Positions 33,213 through 45,712 are shown, counted from the first letter of the stretch. The stretch: DNA of 64,000 nt from Streptomyces aculeolatus (GCF_020400605.1 NZ_JAINRD010000025.1:83869-147868), one strand, 5' to 3'. Made by a program: numbers and translations. Notes: a model not told the origin generated them from the letters alone.

Positions 33213-34400
33213 TCAGTCGGGCGACGTTCGGGCCCCGCGCAGCAGCGTGGCACCGGCGAGTTGGAGCACGGCGAGACCGGCGAGGAGCTGGGGCGGCGAG
33301 AGCGCGGACGCCGCGGCGGCGGTGAGCGCCGCACCGGCGGCGCCCGCGGTGGTCTTGAGCCCGGCGCCGAGGGTGAAGACCTGGGTCCGCATGGCGGGCG
33401 GCGCGTGGTCGGCGCGGATCCGCAGGGTGGCGGCGAGCAGCGGCCCGTCGCAGAGCCCGGCGAGGGCGAAGAGGGCCACGCACAGCGGGTACGGTCCTGC
33501 CGCGGCGGCGCCGAGGAGCGCCACCCCCGTACCGACGAGGCAGCCGGCGGCCAGCCGCACGTCGGAGAGCCCCGGCGCCCGCCGCGCGGCGAGCAGCGCC
33601 CCGGCGAGGGCACCGGCGGCCAGCACCGTGAGCAGCACGCCGCCCCCGCCGGGGTAGCCCCGCTCGTCGGCGAGCAGCACGGCGGCGGGGGCGAGGCCAC
33701 CGACGCCGACGAAGGCCAGGGAGGTGGCGGCGGTGATCCCCCGCAGGGCGGGTATCTGCCACAACGCCCGCAGCCCGCCGACGAGTTCGCGCCGGAGGGA
33801 GGACGGGGTGCGGGAGCGGGGCCGGGCCTCCCCCGCCGGCCGCGGTACCCGCAGGGTCGTCGCCAGGCCGGCCGCGCCCGCCGCCGACGCCGCCAGGGTC
33901 GCCATCGCCGGGCCCGCGCCCCACACGCCCGCCGTCGTCGTCACCGCCGCCGGGGCGGCGATGCCGGCGGCGTTGTACGTGGCCGCGTCCAGGGCGTACG
34001 CACGGGCCCGCGCGCCGGTGTCCGGGACCAGGCCCGCGAGGACGCTCGACAGGCCGCCGGTGACCATCGGCCCGCAGCAGCCGCCCAGCGCCGCCACCGC
34101 CAGCACCACCGGCACGGGCGCGCGGCCGAGGGTGAGCGCGACGCCGGCGATCGCCGCGGCGAAGACGGCGAGCGCCGCGACGTGGAACGCGGCGCCCGCG
34201 CCCCGCGCCCGCGCGGCCAGCGCCCCGGTCAGCGGGGCGGCGACGGCGTGCGGCGCCATCCACGCCGCGAGCACCGCGGCGCCCTGCGCGGCGCTGCCGG
34301 TGCGGTGGAGGGCGAGCAGCGTGACGGAGACGGCCATGCCGTCGTCGGCGAGGCGCGCGCAGGTGGCGGTGGCCAGGTAACCCCGCAGCCCGCGCCCCAT
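33213..34400 (-). CDS. MFS transporter
   Basis: 395 aa with about 12 hydrophobic segments; GGAGG precedes the ATG. The N-terminal half has LADDGMAVSVTLLALHRTGSAAQGAAVLAAW, a layout typical of small actinobacterial MFS proteins related to macrolide-efflux or drug-efflux carriers, with the intracellular loop after segment 6 containing RPAGEARPRSRTPSS. Substrate is unknown. It is divergent from a CGNR zinc-finger gene, and the 200-bp region between the starts holds four evenly spaced operator-like repeats, suggesting local regulation. Confidence 0.88.
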   Translation of the reverse strand: MGRGLRGYLATATCARLADDGMAVSVTLLALHRTGSAAQGAAVLAAWMAPHAVAAPLTGALAARARGAGAAFHVAALAVFAAAIAGVALTLGRAPVPVVLAVAALGGCCGPMVTGGLSSVLAGLVPDTGARARAYALDAATYNAAGIAAPAAVTTTAGVWGAGPAMATLAASAAGAAGLATTLRVPRPAGEARPRSRTPSSLRRELVGGLRALWQIPALRGITAATSLAFVGVGGLAPAAVLLADERGYPGGGGVLLTVLAAGALAGALLAARRAPGLSDVRLAAGCLVGTGVALLGAAAAGPYPLCVALFALAGLCDGPLLAATLRIRADHAPPAMRTQVFTLGAGLKTTAGAAGAALTAAAASALSPPQLLAGLAVLQLAGATLLRGARTSPD

Positions 34401-34449
34401 CCGCCCCGCCTCCGTGTCGCGTTTCCCGTGTCCCGCTGTGGAGTCCCCC

Positions 34450-34517
34450 GATCACTGCTCACGACCGCGAGCACCGCTCATCGGCGAGAGCACTGCTCTC
34501 GTCACAGAGCACCGCTC
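34450..34517. promoter_or_regulatory. Four operator-like elements at exact 19-bp spacing
   Basis: An 11-bp partial dyad GAGCACYGCTC (arms GAGC/GCTC) occurs at 34450-34460 (GATCACTGCTC, one mismatch), 34469-34479, 34488-34498 and 34507-34517. All starts are exactly 19 bp apart, and the 8-bp spacers are unrelated to each other. The array lies between the divergent MFS and CGNR starts, about 50 and 83 bp from them. The regular step and conserved arms point to cooperative binding by a dimeric regulator, most simply the CGNR protein. Confidence 0.75.
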
Positions 34518-34599
34518 CCTCCGTAACGGCTTAACGAATCAAGACGTTACCACTACCCTGAACCCACCACCCCGCCCACGCCAGGAGCGAGCCCACCCG

Positions 34600-35226
34600 A
34601 TGCCCCCGCCGCCGCCACCCGCGGGCCACGGTTTCCGTCCCGCCCAACGCCTCCTCGACATCGCCAACGCCGTCCGCCACGACCCCCGCGTCCCCCGCGA
34701 CGACCTCGCCCGGCTCCTCGCCGCCCACGGCGAGACCCCCGCCGACCTCGCGCCCGCCGTCTTCACCGACGCCGCCGCCGAGGCGCTGCGCGGCGCCGCC
34801 CGGCGGATGACCGCCGTGCTCACCGAGCCCGACGCGGACCGCGCCGCCGCCGCGCTCAACGACGTGTTCGCGGAGTGCGGCGCCCGGCCCCGGCTCTCCC
34901 GGCACGGCGGCCACCCCTGGCACCTGCACGTGGACCGCGGCGACGACGCCGGCTGGGCCGACTGGTTCCTCGCCTCCGGCGCCCTCGCGCTGGCGCAGGT
35001 CCTCACCGAGTACGGGCAGCCGCCCTGGGGCGAGTGCGCCGCCCCCGACTGCACCGTCCTCTACCTCGGCACCGGCCCCGGCAGCGCCCGCCGCTACTGC
35101 TCCACGGCCTGCGCGTCCCGCACGCGCGTCGCCGCCCACCGCCGCCGCAAGCGCGCCCAGCAGGCCGAACGGACCGAACCGGCACAGCCCTCACGGACCG
35201 CGCCGGCCGAGCACACCGCCCCCTGA
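34600..35226 (+). CDS. ABATE / CGNR zinc-finger protein (putative regulator)
   Basis: 208 aa; ATG at 34600 with AGGAG 13 bases upstream. The N-terminal ABATE-type domain (RPAQRLLDIANAVRHDP to about residue 125) is followed by the CGNR zinc finger: WGECAAPDCTVLYLG, then RRYCSTACASRTRVAAHRRRKRA, with four cysteines and a basic helix suited to DNA contact. Members of this family are thought to be transcription regulators, often beside exporters. Its gene is divergent from an MFS pump across the four-element array, so auto- and cross-regulation is likely. The C-terminus is Thr/Pro/Glu-rich. Confidence 0.9.
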   Translation: MPPPPPPAGHGFRPAQRLLDIANAVRHDPRVPRDDLARLLAAHGETPADLAPAVFTDAAAEALRGAARRMTAVLTEPDADRAAAALNDVFAECGARPRLSRHGGHPWHLHVDRGDDAGWADWFLASGALALAQVLTEYGQPPWGECAAPDCTVLYLGTGPGSARRYCSTACASRTRVAAHRRRKRAQQAERTEPAQPSRTAPAEHTAP

Positions 35227-35352
35227 CCCGCCCCCGGCAGACGCGCCCCTCACACCCCCGCCCCGATTCGTACCGTTTGCGCCCTTCCGCCGCTCTTGTT
35301 TCAGTGAGGTGAGGCCCAGGCACCACCCCACCCAGCGCCGCGGAGACCCACC

Positions 35353-37974
<2,622 letters not shown>

Positions 37975-38014
37975 GGGGGTTCACGAGAGGGCCCGGAGCA
38001 GGGCTTCTGCGCGG

Positions 38015-38080
38015 GCGCGGGGCGTTCGTGCCGTACGGACCGGGCGCACACCCGGCTCCGTACGCCCGCGCGCCCCGCGC
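38015..38080. terminator. Nested stem-loop terminator between Clp and Rho genes
   Basis: An outer stem GCGCGGGGCG (38015-38024) / CGCCCCGCGC (38071-38080) encloses an inner stem, GTACGGACCGGG with CCCGGCTCCGTAC (38033-38064), that has one bulge. It lies between the convergent clp-like and rho genes. Confidence 0.75.
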
Positions 38081-38083
38081 ACG

Positions 38084-39370
<1,287 letters not shown>

Positions 39371-39699
39371 GCACGGTCCTTTCACGGACGGTGTCGCGGT
39401 TCCAAAAGGTGTGTGTGGGATGTGCGGCAGAGGCGCGGCTTGGACACGCGCGGCCGCGTAGAGAGCTGATACGACCTCGCTCGGCGTCAGTCAGCGACTC
39501 GACGGAGAACCGGAGCGGGGTGATACAGAAGCACGGGCGCCGACTGCGGGCGCGACTCGGTGCTGGTGTCAGAGTAACACCCCTGCGTCCCCCGGTCATT
39601 CCCCGGAGCCACCACGGGCCCGCTGACCAGGTGCGTAGCGGCATATCAGCGGAAAAGAGCTGCCCCGCTGTCACAGGCGCATGTCACAGTGCTAGGGAC
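39371..39699. other. 329-bp divergent leader/promoter region (rho and STAND ATPase)
   Basis: No gene is seen. A possible rho promoter on the minus strand is ATGACC (complement of 39594-39599), 17 bp, TACTCT (complement of 39571-39576), which would give a leader of about 195 nt. Long rho leaders elsewhere serve autoregulation. Two direct copies of TGTCACAG (39669-39676, 39682-39689), 13 bp apart, lie just before the ATPase start and may be an activator or repressor site. Confidence 0.4.
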
Positions 39700-42600
39700 A
39701 TGAGTGCTGCACTTATCGGACGAGACCACCCCGCGGGCGTCCTCAGGGCCGAGGCCGACCGGGCCGCGGACAGCCACGGCGGCCTCGTGCTGGTCACGGG
39801 CGAGCCGGGTATCGGCAAGACGACGCTGGTCACGGTCGCGGTGGCGGAGGCGCGGCGGCGGGGGACGCTGGTGCTCGGCGGCTCGTGCTGGGCGTCGGAC
39901 AGCGCCCCGGGGTACTGGCCCTGGGTCCAGGTCGTACGGGCGCTGCGGCGCGGCGTGCCGGCGGCGGAGTGGGCGCAGGCCCGCGAGGCGGCGGGCAGCG
40001 GGCTGGACGTGCTGCTCGGCGAGGAGCCGGCGGGGCGCCACGGACACGGCCAGGCGGACGACGGACCGGGCCACGAGGGCGTACGGGACGGCCAGAGCCC
40101 GCACCACGAGGGCACCCACGGCGCTCAAGGCACCCCCGGCACGCACTCCACCCCCGGGACGGTCCCCGGGACCGGCCGCGGTACGGACCACGGGACCGAC
40201 CCCGCGTCCGCGCCCGGCCCGCCGGCCGGCCCCGGCACCGAGCCCCCCGGCGCCGGGACGTACGCCGACAGCTTCCACCTCGCCGACGCCGTCACCACCG
40301 CCCTCGTCTCCGTCTCGCACACCCGCCCCGTGATCGTCGTCCTCGACGACCTGCACTGGGCGGATCCCGCGTCCCTGCGCCTGCTGGAGTTCGCCGCGCA
40401 GCACACCTGGTTCGAACGGCTGCTGCTCATCGGCACGTACCGGGACGCCGAGGTCGACACCCCCGGCCACCCGCTGCGCGAGCAGATGGCGCCCCTGACC
40501 GCCAAGGCCACCACCCTGACGCTCACCGGCCTGGACCGCGCCGGTACGGCCCGGCTCATGGCCCGTACCGCCGGCCGCGACCCGGACGACGCGCTGGCCG
40601 GCGAGGTGCACCGGCGCACCGGCGGCAACCCGTTCTTCATCGAGCAGACCGCCCGCCTCTGGGCCGGCGGCGCCTCCGCGGACGCCGTGGCGCCCGGCGT
40701 GCGCGACGCGCTGGAGCGGCGTCTGGAGCAGCTGCCGGCGCCGGTCGCGGAGCTGCTGGTGGCCGCGGCGGTGCTCGGCCGCGAGTTCCACCGCCAGGTG
40801 CTGGCCGCCGCGGTCGGCAGGCCGCCCGGGCACGTCGACCGGCTGCTGGAGACCGCCGTCGCGGCACGGCTCGTCGTGGGCCGGGGCGCGGGCACGTTCG
40901 CGTTCGGGCACGACCTGGTGCGCGAGACGCTGTACGAGGGGCTGGACCCCGCCGAGGCCCGCCGCCGGCACGCGGCCGTCGTACGGGCCCTCGACGCCGC
41001 GCCCGCGCTGAACGAGAAGGTCTTCCCCGCCGACCGCGCCCGGCACGCCTGGGCCGCGGGCGACGAGCTGCCCGCCGAGCAGGCCGTCGGGCTGCTGCGG
41101 GCCGCCGGGCGGGACGCCGGCAACCGGCTCGCGTTCGAGGAGGTCCTGTCGCATCTGCGGCGGGCGTACGAGCGGTCCGCCGGCGCGTCGGTGCGCTGCC
41201 GGGTGCTCACGGCGCTGGACCTGGGCGGGGCGCTGCTGCACGCGAGCAGGACGGCCGAGGCCTGGCCGCTGTTCGAGGACGCGGTGCGCACGGCCCGGGC
41301 GCAGGACGACCCCGAGATGCTGGCCCGCGTAGCCCTCGGCGTGTACAGCGCGGAGGGGTACTGCGCGACGGTCCCCGTGGAGCAGGCCGAGGCCAACCGC
41401 CTGCTGCTGCGTGAGGCGCACCGCGCGCTGGCGCGCAGCTCCCACCCGGAGCGGGCCGGCGGGGCGGACGCCGAGGGGGAGCTGTCGGCCGACCAGATGG
41501 CGGCGGAGCTGAGCATCACCCTGTCGGTCAGCGCCCGCCGCGGCCAGGACGACGAGGAGCTGGGCTTCGGCCTGTGGGCCCGGCACAACGCGATCTGGGG
41601 CCTGGGCACGGCCGCCGAGCGGCTGGCGCTGACGGAGGAGCTGATCACGCTCGCCGAGCGGGCCGGGAGCGCCGCGGGGCGGCACATCGCGGTGGCGATG
41701 CGCTGGGTGGCGATGCTGGAGCTGGGCGACCCGCGCTTCCCGCACACGTACCGCGGCTACGTGGAGGCCGCCGAGCGCAGCGACGTGCCCAGCATCCGCC
41801 ACACCCTGGCCATGGACGAGGCCCTCGTCGAGACGCTGCGCGGCGACTTCGACGCCGCCGAGCGGCACATGGCGCACGTCGTGGAGCTGGGCCGGGAGAA
41901 CGAGCACGAGCACTGGATCGAGCTGCTCGACCACCACTGGTGGACGATCCGCATGCTCCAGGGCCGGTACGAGGAGGCCGCCGAGGCGGCAGCGCGCGTC
42001 ACGGTCGCGGGACACGGCTTCCCGGAGGGCCTCCAGGCGCTGACGGAGCTGCGCCGCGGCGACCCGGAGCCGGCCCGGCGGCTGATCGCCGCGGGCCCGC
42101 CGACGGACGAGCAGCAGAACCGCGGCTTCTTCCCCCTGTGGCTGCGGCTGGAGGCGGAGACGGCGGCCGCGACGGCGGACCCGGAGCTGGCCGAGAAGGT
42201 ACGGGACGCCCTGTCCCCCTACCGCGGGCAGTGGCTCGTGGCGGTCTACGGCTGGGACATGAGCGGCCCCGTCGACTACTGGCTGGCGCTGGTCGACGCG
42301 GCGCAGGGCCGCTGGCCCGCGGCCGCGGAGGGCTTCCGCGCCGCCCGCCGCTCGGCGGACCTCCTCCAGGCCCGCCCGTGGTCGCTGCTGGCCCGCCACG
42401 GCCTGGCGCGGGTGCTGCGGGAGCAGGGCGACGCGGCGGCGGAGAAGCTGGCGCGCGAGACGGCGGAGGAAGCGGCACGCCTGGGCATGAGCCTGCCCCG
42501 CGAAACCCCCGACCCCGAGCCCGCCCACCGGCTCCCGCCCCCCGCCGACGAGGAGTTCCGCTACGACGGCCGGGTGTGGACGCTGACGTACGCGGGCAGG

Positions 42601-43095
42601 ACAGTCCACCTCCCCGACGCCAAGGGCCTACGCGACCTGCACACCCTCCTCGCCGCCCCGGGCACCGACATCCCCGCCGTACGCCTCCTCAACCCGGAGG
42701 GCGGCGAGGAGCTGGCGGCCGCCCACCGCATGGGCGGCGACCCGGTCCTCGACACCGAGGCCAAGTCCCGCTACCGCCGCCGCCTCGAACTCCTCGACGA
42801 GGAGATCGACCACGCCACCGCCACCGGCGACGACACCCGCGCCGCCGCGTACGACCGCGAACGGGCCGCACTCCTGGAGGAACTCCGCGCCGCCGCGGGC
42901 CTCGCGGGCCGCACCCGCCGCCTCGGCGACGAGGCGGAACGCGCCCGCAAGGCGGTGGGCGCCCGCATCCGCGACGCCCTCCGCAAGATCGCGAAGGGCC
43001 ACCCGGCCCTGGCAGCCCACCTCAAGGAATCCCTCTCCACAGGCACCACCTGCACCTACCACCCCCAGCCCCCGGCCCCCACCTGGCGCCTGTGA
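39700..43095 (+). CDS. Large STAND-type ATPase regulator lacking a LuxR domain
   Basis: 1131 aa, ATG at 39700. The N-terminal AAA/STAND ATPase has Walker A GEPGIGKT (34-41) and Walker B VIVVLDDLHWADP. A His/Gly/Thr/Pro-rich insertion sits inside the ATPase (about residues 105-190, with repeats such as GTHGAQGTPGTHSTPGT). A long helical region follows. The C-terminal domain (EFRYDGRVWTLTYAGRTVHLPDAKGLRDL..., ending RIRDALRKIAKGHPALAAHLKESL) recurs in actinobacterial ATPase and cyclase regulators and is probably a winged-helix effector; there is no LuxR helix-turn-helix. It is divergent from the short rho. The signal and target are unknown. Confidence 0.88.
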   Translation: MSAALIGRDHPAGVLRAEADRAADSHGGLVLVTGEPGIGKTTLVTVAVAEARRRGTLVLGGSCWASDSAPGYWPWVQVVRALRRGVPAAEWAQAREAAGSGLDVLLGEEPAGRHGHGQADDGPGHEGVRDGQSPHHEGTHGAQGTPGTHSTPGTVPGTGRGTDHGTDPASAPGPPAGPGTEPPGAGTYADSFHLADAVTTALVSVSHTRPVIVVLDDLHWADPASLRLLEFAAQHTWFERLLLIGTYRDAEVDTPGHPLREQMAPLTAKATTLTLTGLDRAGTARLMARTAGRDPDDALAGEVHRRTGGNPFFIEQTARLWAGGASADAVAPGVRDALERRLEQLPAPVAELLVAAAVLGREFHRQVLAAAVGRPPGHVDRLLETAVAARLVVGRGAGTFAFGHDLVRETLYEGLDPAEARRRHAAVVRALDAAPALNEKVFPADRARHAWAAGDELPAEQAVGLLRAAGRDAGNRLAFEEVLSHLRRAYERSAGASVRCRVLTALDLGGALLHASRTAEAWPLFEDAVRTARAQDDPEMLARVALGVYSAEGYCATVPVEQAEANRLLLREAHRALARSSHPERAGGADAEGELSADQMAAELSITLSVSARRGQDDEELGFGLWARHNAIWGLGTAAERLALTEELITLAERAGSAAGRHIAVAMRWVAMLELGDPRFPHTYRGYVEAAERSDVPSIRHTLAMDEALVETLRGDFDAAERHMAHVVELGRENEHEHWIELLDHHWWTIRMLQGRYEEAAEAAARVTVAGHGFPEGLQALTELRRGDPEPARRLIAAGPPTDEQQNRGFFPLWLRLEAETAAATADPELAEKVRDALSPYRGQWLVAVYGWDMSGPVDYWLALVDAAQGRWPAAAEGFRAARRSADLLQARPWSLLARHGLARVLREQGDAAAEKLARETAEEAARLGMSLPRETPDPEPAHRLPPPADEEFRYDGRVWTLTYAGRTVHLPDAKGLRDLHTLLAAPGTDIPAVRLLNPEGGEELAAAHRMGGDPVLDTEAKSRYRRRLELLDEEIDHATATGDDTRAAAYDRERAALLEELRAAAGLAGRTRRLGDEAERARKAVGARIRDALRKIAKGHPALAAHLKESLSTGTTCTYHPQPPAPTWRL

Positions 43096-43161
43096 ACCAA
43101 ATCTGGCGCTCCTCGGACTTCCCTATGCTGTGAGCACGAGAGACGAAGGCGGTGCCAGGCC

Positions 43162-43536
43162 ATGGACAAGGCCAGCGCGCTGGTTCAGTTGTGGCATGAC
43201 GTTGAGGCCCCGGACGGCCTGCGGGTCGAGCTGCTCGACGGCGAGCTCGGCATGCAGGCAAACCCCGGCCACGTTCACGACCTTCCCGGTCGGAGCCTCG
43301 TCCGGCACACGCCGGAGCCGTTCGAGGCGTGGTCCGCGCGCGGGCTGCTGGTGGCCGACGATTATCGTCCGCGTGCCGACGCCGTGATCATCAGAGGTGA
43401 GGACCGCCCGGCGGACGAGGCGGACAAGGGCATCTTCGGCCAGCCGCTCGCCTTCCCCGAGCCGATGGGCCTCACCGCGCAGACGCACGGCTGGCACCCG
43501 TACCGCCCTACGCCGACGGGCCGCAGCCGTGGCTGA
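43162..43536 (+). pseudogene. Internally deleted Uma2-family protein remnant
   Basis: 124 aa reading frame, ATG at 43162. The start (WHDVEAPDGLRVELLDGELGMQANPGHVHD) and the very end (GIFGQPLAFPEPMGLTAQTHGWHP) match the ends of Uma2/DUF820 putative nucleases. The stretch ARGLLVADDYRPRADAVII matches the domain's beta-hairpin core. The segment between, which normally holds the second catalytic Asp/Glu-x-Lys and the VEVVSPST-type strand, is missing, so a catalytic protein is unlikely. The reading frame is intact, so it may still be translated. It overlaps the next small ORF by 8 bp. Confidence 0.65.
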
Positions 43537-43711
43537 TCCGGACCAGGGCCCCGAGGACGATCCGCCGCCCTACGGGACCTGGCTGGACCTGGCACGCCAG
43601 GACGCGGAGCGCCTGAAACACGAGAACCTGTCGGACGAGCCACCCGCCTGGGAATGGCCCCCACGAACCCTTCAGCCGAGACTGGTGTGGTGGTCCCGCG
43701 AGCCCCGGTAG
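43529..43711 (+). CDS. Small hypothetical protein coupled to the Uma2 remnant
   Basis: 60 aa, GTG start overlapping the Uma2 stop by 8 bp (GTGGCTGA). The sequence is acidic and Pro-rich, with a Trp-rich C-terminus (PPAWEWPPRTLQPRLVWWSREPR). Codon bias is acceptable and the overlap suggests coupling, but no family is recognised. It could be a real small protein or a chance frame. Confidence 0.4.
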   Translation: MADPDQGPEDDPPPYGTWLDLARQDAERLKHENLSDEPPAWEWPPRTLQPRLVWWSREPR

Positions 43712-43749
43712 CAGCGCACCGCGCTGCCCGGAGCACTACGCTTCTTGCC

Positions 43750-43974
43750 GTGGAGATCACCAGCCAGCGTGAGCCGGCAGCCTGCTCAAAGGCGGTGTTC
43801 GACGACATCACGATCGCCGAAGTTCGCCCCTCGGCCCCCGTCGCCGAACTCCAGCGGGCATGGAAACACGCACCACGGCTGAGCCACCGACAACTGCGCG
43901 CCGAAGCCGACGAGTTCTACGGCGACGAGGACGGCGTCGGCGAGGGCGCGGACGATCCGTGGCAATCGACGTGA
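43750..43974 (+). CDS. Small acidic hypothetical protein
   Basis: 74 aa from a GTG at 43750; an in-frame ATG at 43654 is also possible. A -10-like TACGCT at 43737-43742 lies 7 nt before the GTG, suggesting a leaderless mRNA. The sequence (AVFDDITIAEVRPSAPVAELQRAWKHAPRLSHRQLRAEADEFYGDED) has a helical middle and a very acidic C-terminus, the general look of a small antitoxin-like or partner protein. I cannot identify a toxin partner; its neighbours are the Uma2 remnant and a GNAT gene on the other strand. Confidence 0.5.
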   Translation: MEITSQREPAACSKAVFDDITIAEVRPSAPVAELQRAWKHAPRLSHRQLRAEADEFYGDEDGVGEGADDPWQST

Positions 43975-44004
43975 CCGCCCGCCGATGTCGGCGCAAGGCG
44001 CGGC

Positions 44005-44559
44005 TCAGTCCAGGTCGAGCACCATCACGTCGTGCAGATCTGCACCGGCCCACGGCCGTGCCTCGCCGACCTTCCGGTACCCCCACCCCCGGTACGCGGC
44101 CGATGCCGCCGCGCTGCCGGGGTGGACGTTGAGCAGGACGCGCTCGGTCCCGATGCCGTCGAGCAGTGTCTCGTGGAGCCGGCGGGCGATGCCTTGTCCA
44201 CGCCAGGGTGCGCGCACGGCCAGCTCCATGAGGCCGAAGGTGCGGCGTCCGTCCTCGCGCCGCATCTCGTCGGTCACGGGTTCGGTGAGTTCGTCCCACC
44301 ACCTCGTGTCCGCACCGAGTGGATGCCCGTACGCGATCCCGACCGGCTCACCGCCCTCGGTCCGGGCCAGGACTGATCGGAAGGCGGACTTACGCGTCTG
44401 GGAGCGGAAGCGCCGGAAGGTGGCCTTCACGTCGTTCTCGGTCTCGTTGTACGGCGGCTCCGCGAACGCCTCGGCGTAGACCAGACGGAACAAGTCCTCG
44501 GCCTGCGCGGCGGCCTGACCGTCCATCCGCTCCAGGGCGACGGCCTGTCGTTGTGTCAC
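44005..44559 (-). CDS. GNAT-family N-acetyltransferase
   Basis: 184 aa, GTG start. The acetyl-CoA-binding GNAT core is ELAVRAPWRGQGIARRLHETLL (the R/Q-x-x-G-x-A loop), followed by VLLNVHPGSAAASAAYRGWGYRKVG. The N-terminal part (ETENDVKATFRRFRSQT) is typical of small streptomycete GNAT proteins. It acetylates an amine of unknown identity: antibiotic, polyamine or protein. It is not clearly part of an operon with the DUF397 gene, which begins on the same strand about 75 bp upstream. Confidence 0.9.
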   Translation of the reverse strand: MTQRQAVALERMDGQAAAQAEDLFRLVYAEAFAEPPYNETENDVKATFRRFRSQTRKSAFRSVLARTEGGEPVGIAYGHPLGADTRWWDELTEPVTDEMRREDGRRTFGLMELAVRAPWRGQGIARRLHETLLDGIGTERVLLNVHPGSAAASAAYRGWGYRKVGEARPWAGADLHDVMVLDLD

Positions 44560-44633
44560 GTCATACTCTCCGGGACTCGCGCGTCGGCCCCCGCAGGCGG
44601 TGGCGGGGGCCGGATGTGCAGGGTTGTCGGGAC

Positions 44634-44840
44634 TCAGGCGGAGAACTGCCCGCCCTTCACCGCGGATACGAAGTCGGCCCAGCCCTCAGTGGTGAAGGTG
44701 AGCGCCGGGCCGTGCGGGTCCTTGCTGTCGCGGACCGGGACCACGTGTGTGATCCCTTCTGCGATCTCGATGCAGTTGCCCCCGTTGGTGCTGTAACTGG
44801 ACTTGCGCCAGCGGACAGGCAACTCACTTGCGCTGGTCAT
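44634..44840 (-). CDS. DUF397 protein (whiJ-locus small partner)
   Basis: 68 aa, ATG overlapping the upstream XRE gene stop as ATGA. The DUF397 signature is complete: VRWRKSSYSTNGGNCIEIAEG, VPVRDSKDPHGPALTF and WADFVSAVKGG. In streptomycetes these small proteins are encoded right after XRE-DUF5753 regulators (as in the whiJ/abaA loci) and modulate that regulator's activity in development or antibiotic control. Translational coupling here fits a fixed stoichiometry. Confidence 0.95.
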   Translation of the reverse strand: MTSASELPVRWRKSSYSTNGGNCIEIAEGITHVVPVRDSKDPHGPALTFTTEGWADFVSAVKGGQFSA

Positions 44841-45694
44841 CGCTTCTCCAACCCCTCAAGGTGCGTGCCGATGCGTTCGGCAGACGCTTCGGGCGACAAG
44901 GCGTAGCCACGTAGCAGATCATAGGACCGGACGCCTTCGGCGACTTCCGCCGTGTCGAGAGCCGTTCGCCCCTTGGAGAAGCCGTCCACGAACAGCACGT
45001 CGTGCGGCGGCTTGCGGTCACCTGTCTTCGGATCCCGGCCCTGGCCGAAGTTCAGGAGAGTGAACGGGCCGGCCAGTCCCGGGTGCGCCGCCACCTCGTC
45101 CGGCACCACCTGGATCACCGTCCGGGGCGCCTGGCCGGCCGTCAGTAGACGCTCAAGCTGGGCCCGCATGACGGCGGGCCCGCCGATCTTCCTGCGCAGC
45201 GCCTGCTCATCGACGATGAACCACGTGTGCGGCGGATCCTGTTGTTCCAGAATGGCTTGCCGGGTCATGCGGGCGGCGACGAGGTCGGCCAGGTCGTCAG
45301 GCCGCACCGGAGCGAGCATCGCCCGCGCGTACTCCTCCGTCTGGAGCAACGCCGGGATGATCTGGCTTTCGAACGTGGCGATCCTCGAAGCGTCGCGCTC
45401 CATCTCCACGAACGGGAGAAACCAGCTCGGGTAGGCGAACTGGATCACCAGCGGGTGGAAGTCCGCGAAGAAGTCGCTTTCGAACGCCACGTCCAGGTCA
45501 CGTGCCAGGTCCGCGCTCGGCACCCGCTTCGCGTTCTCCACGTAACTGACCATGGCCCCGGTGGTATGCGCCTTGGTCGCCAACTCCGCCTGCGACCAAC
45601 CACGTTCGTTGCGCAGTTTGAGCAGGCGCGAGCCGAAGAAGGCCAGCAGGCTTGCGGGAGTCTCCGGTTGGCCGTCGCGGCTGCTCGTCGTCAC
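44837..45694 (-). CDS. XRE-family regulator with DUF5753 (WhiJ-like)
   Basis: 285 aa, GTG start at 45694. An N-terminal XRE helix-turn-helix (LRNERGWSQAELATKAHTTGAMVSYVENAKRVPSADLA, about residues 20-65) is followed by a DUF5753 effector domain (VIQFAYPSWFLPFVEMERDASRIATFESQIIPALLQTEEYARAML, then FIVDEQALRR). Its stop overlaps the DUF397 start (ATGA). With the divergent ATPase gene it forms a typical whiJ-type locus controlling sporulation or metabolism by an unresolved mechanism. The inverted repeats at 45713-45756 are probable operator sites. Confidence 0.94.
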   Translation of the reverse strand: MTTSSRDGQPETPASLLAFFGSRLLKLRNERGWSQAELATKAHTTGAMVSYVENAKRVPSADLARDLDVAFESDFFADFHPLVIQFAYPSWFLPFVEMERDASRIATFESQIIPALLQTEEYARAMLAPVRPDDLADLVAARMTRQAILEQQDPPHTWFIVDEQALRRKIGGPAVMRAQLERLLTAGQAPRTVIQVVPDEVAAHPGLAGPFTLLNFGQGRDPKTGDRKPPHDVLFVDGFSKGRTALDTAEVAEGVRSYDLLRGYALSPEASAERIGTHLEGLEKR

Positions 45695-45712
45695 TGTGCG
45701 CAGTCCCCCTCT

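Noticed and set aside
34450..34517. CRISPR array.
   Set aside because: Repeats are 11 bp with 8-bp spacers and lie in a divergent promoter; no cas genes are present.
35285..35310. A HAIR-like (HspR) element before the Clp gene (CTTGTTTCAGTGAGGTGAG).
   Set aside because: It does not show the CTTGAGT-N7-ACTCAAG inverted arms; resemblance is limited to one half.
39693..39698. TAGGGA as a -10 element for the STAND ATPase gene.
   Set aside because: It ends one base before the ATG, so the transcript would start inside the coding region; an upstream promoter is more likely.
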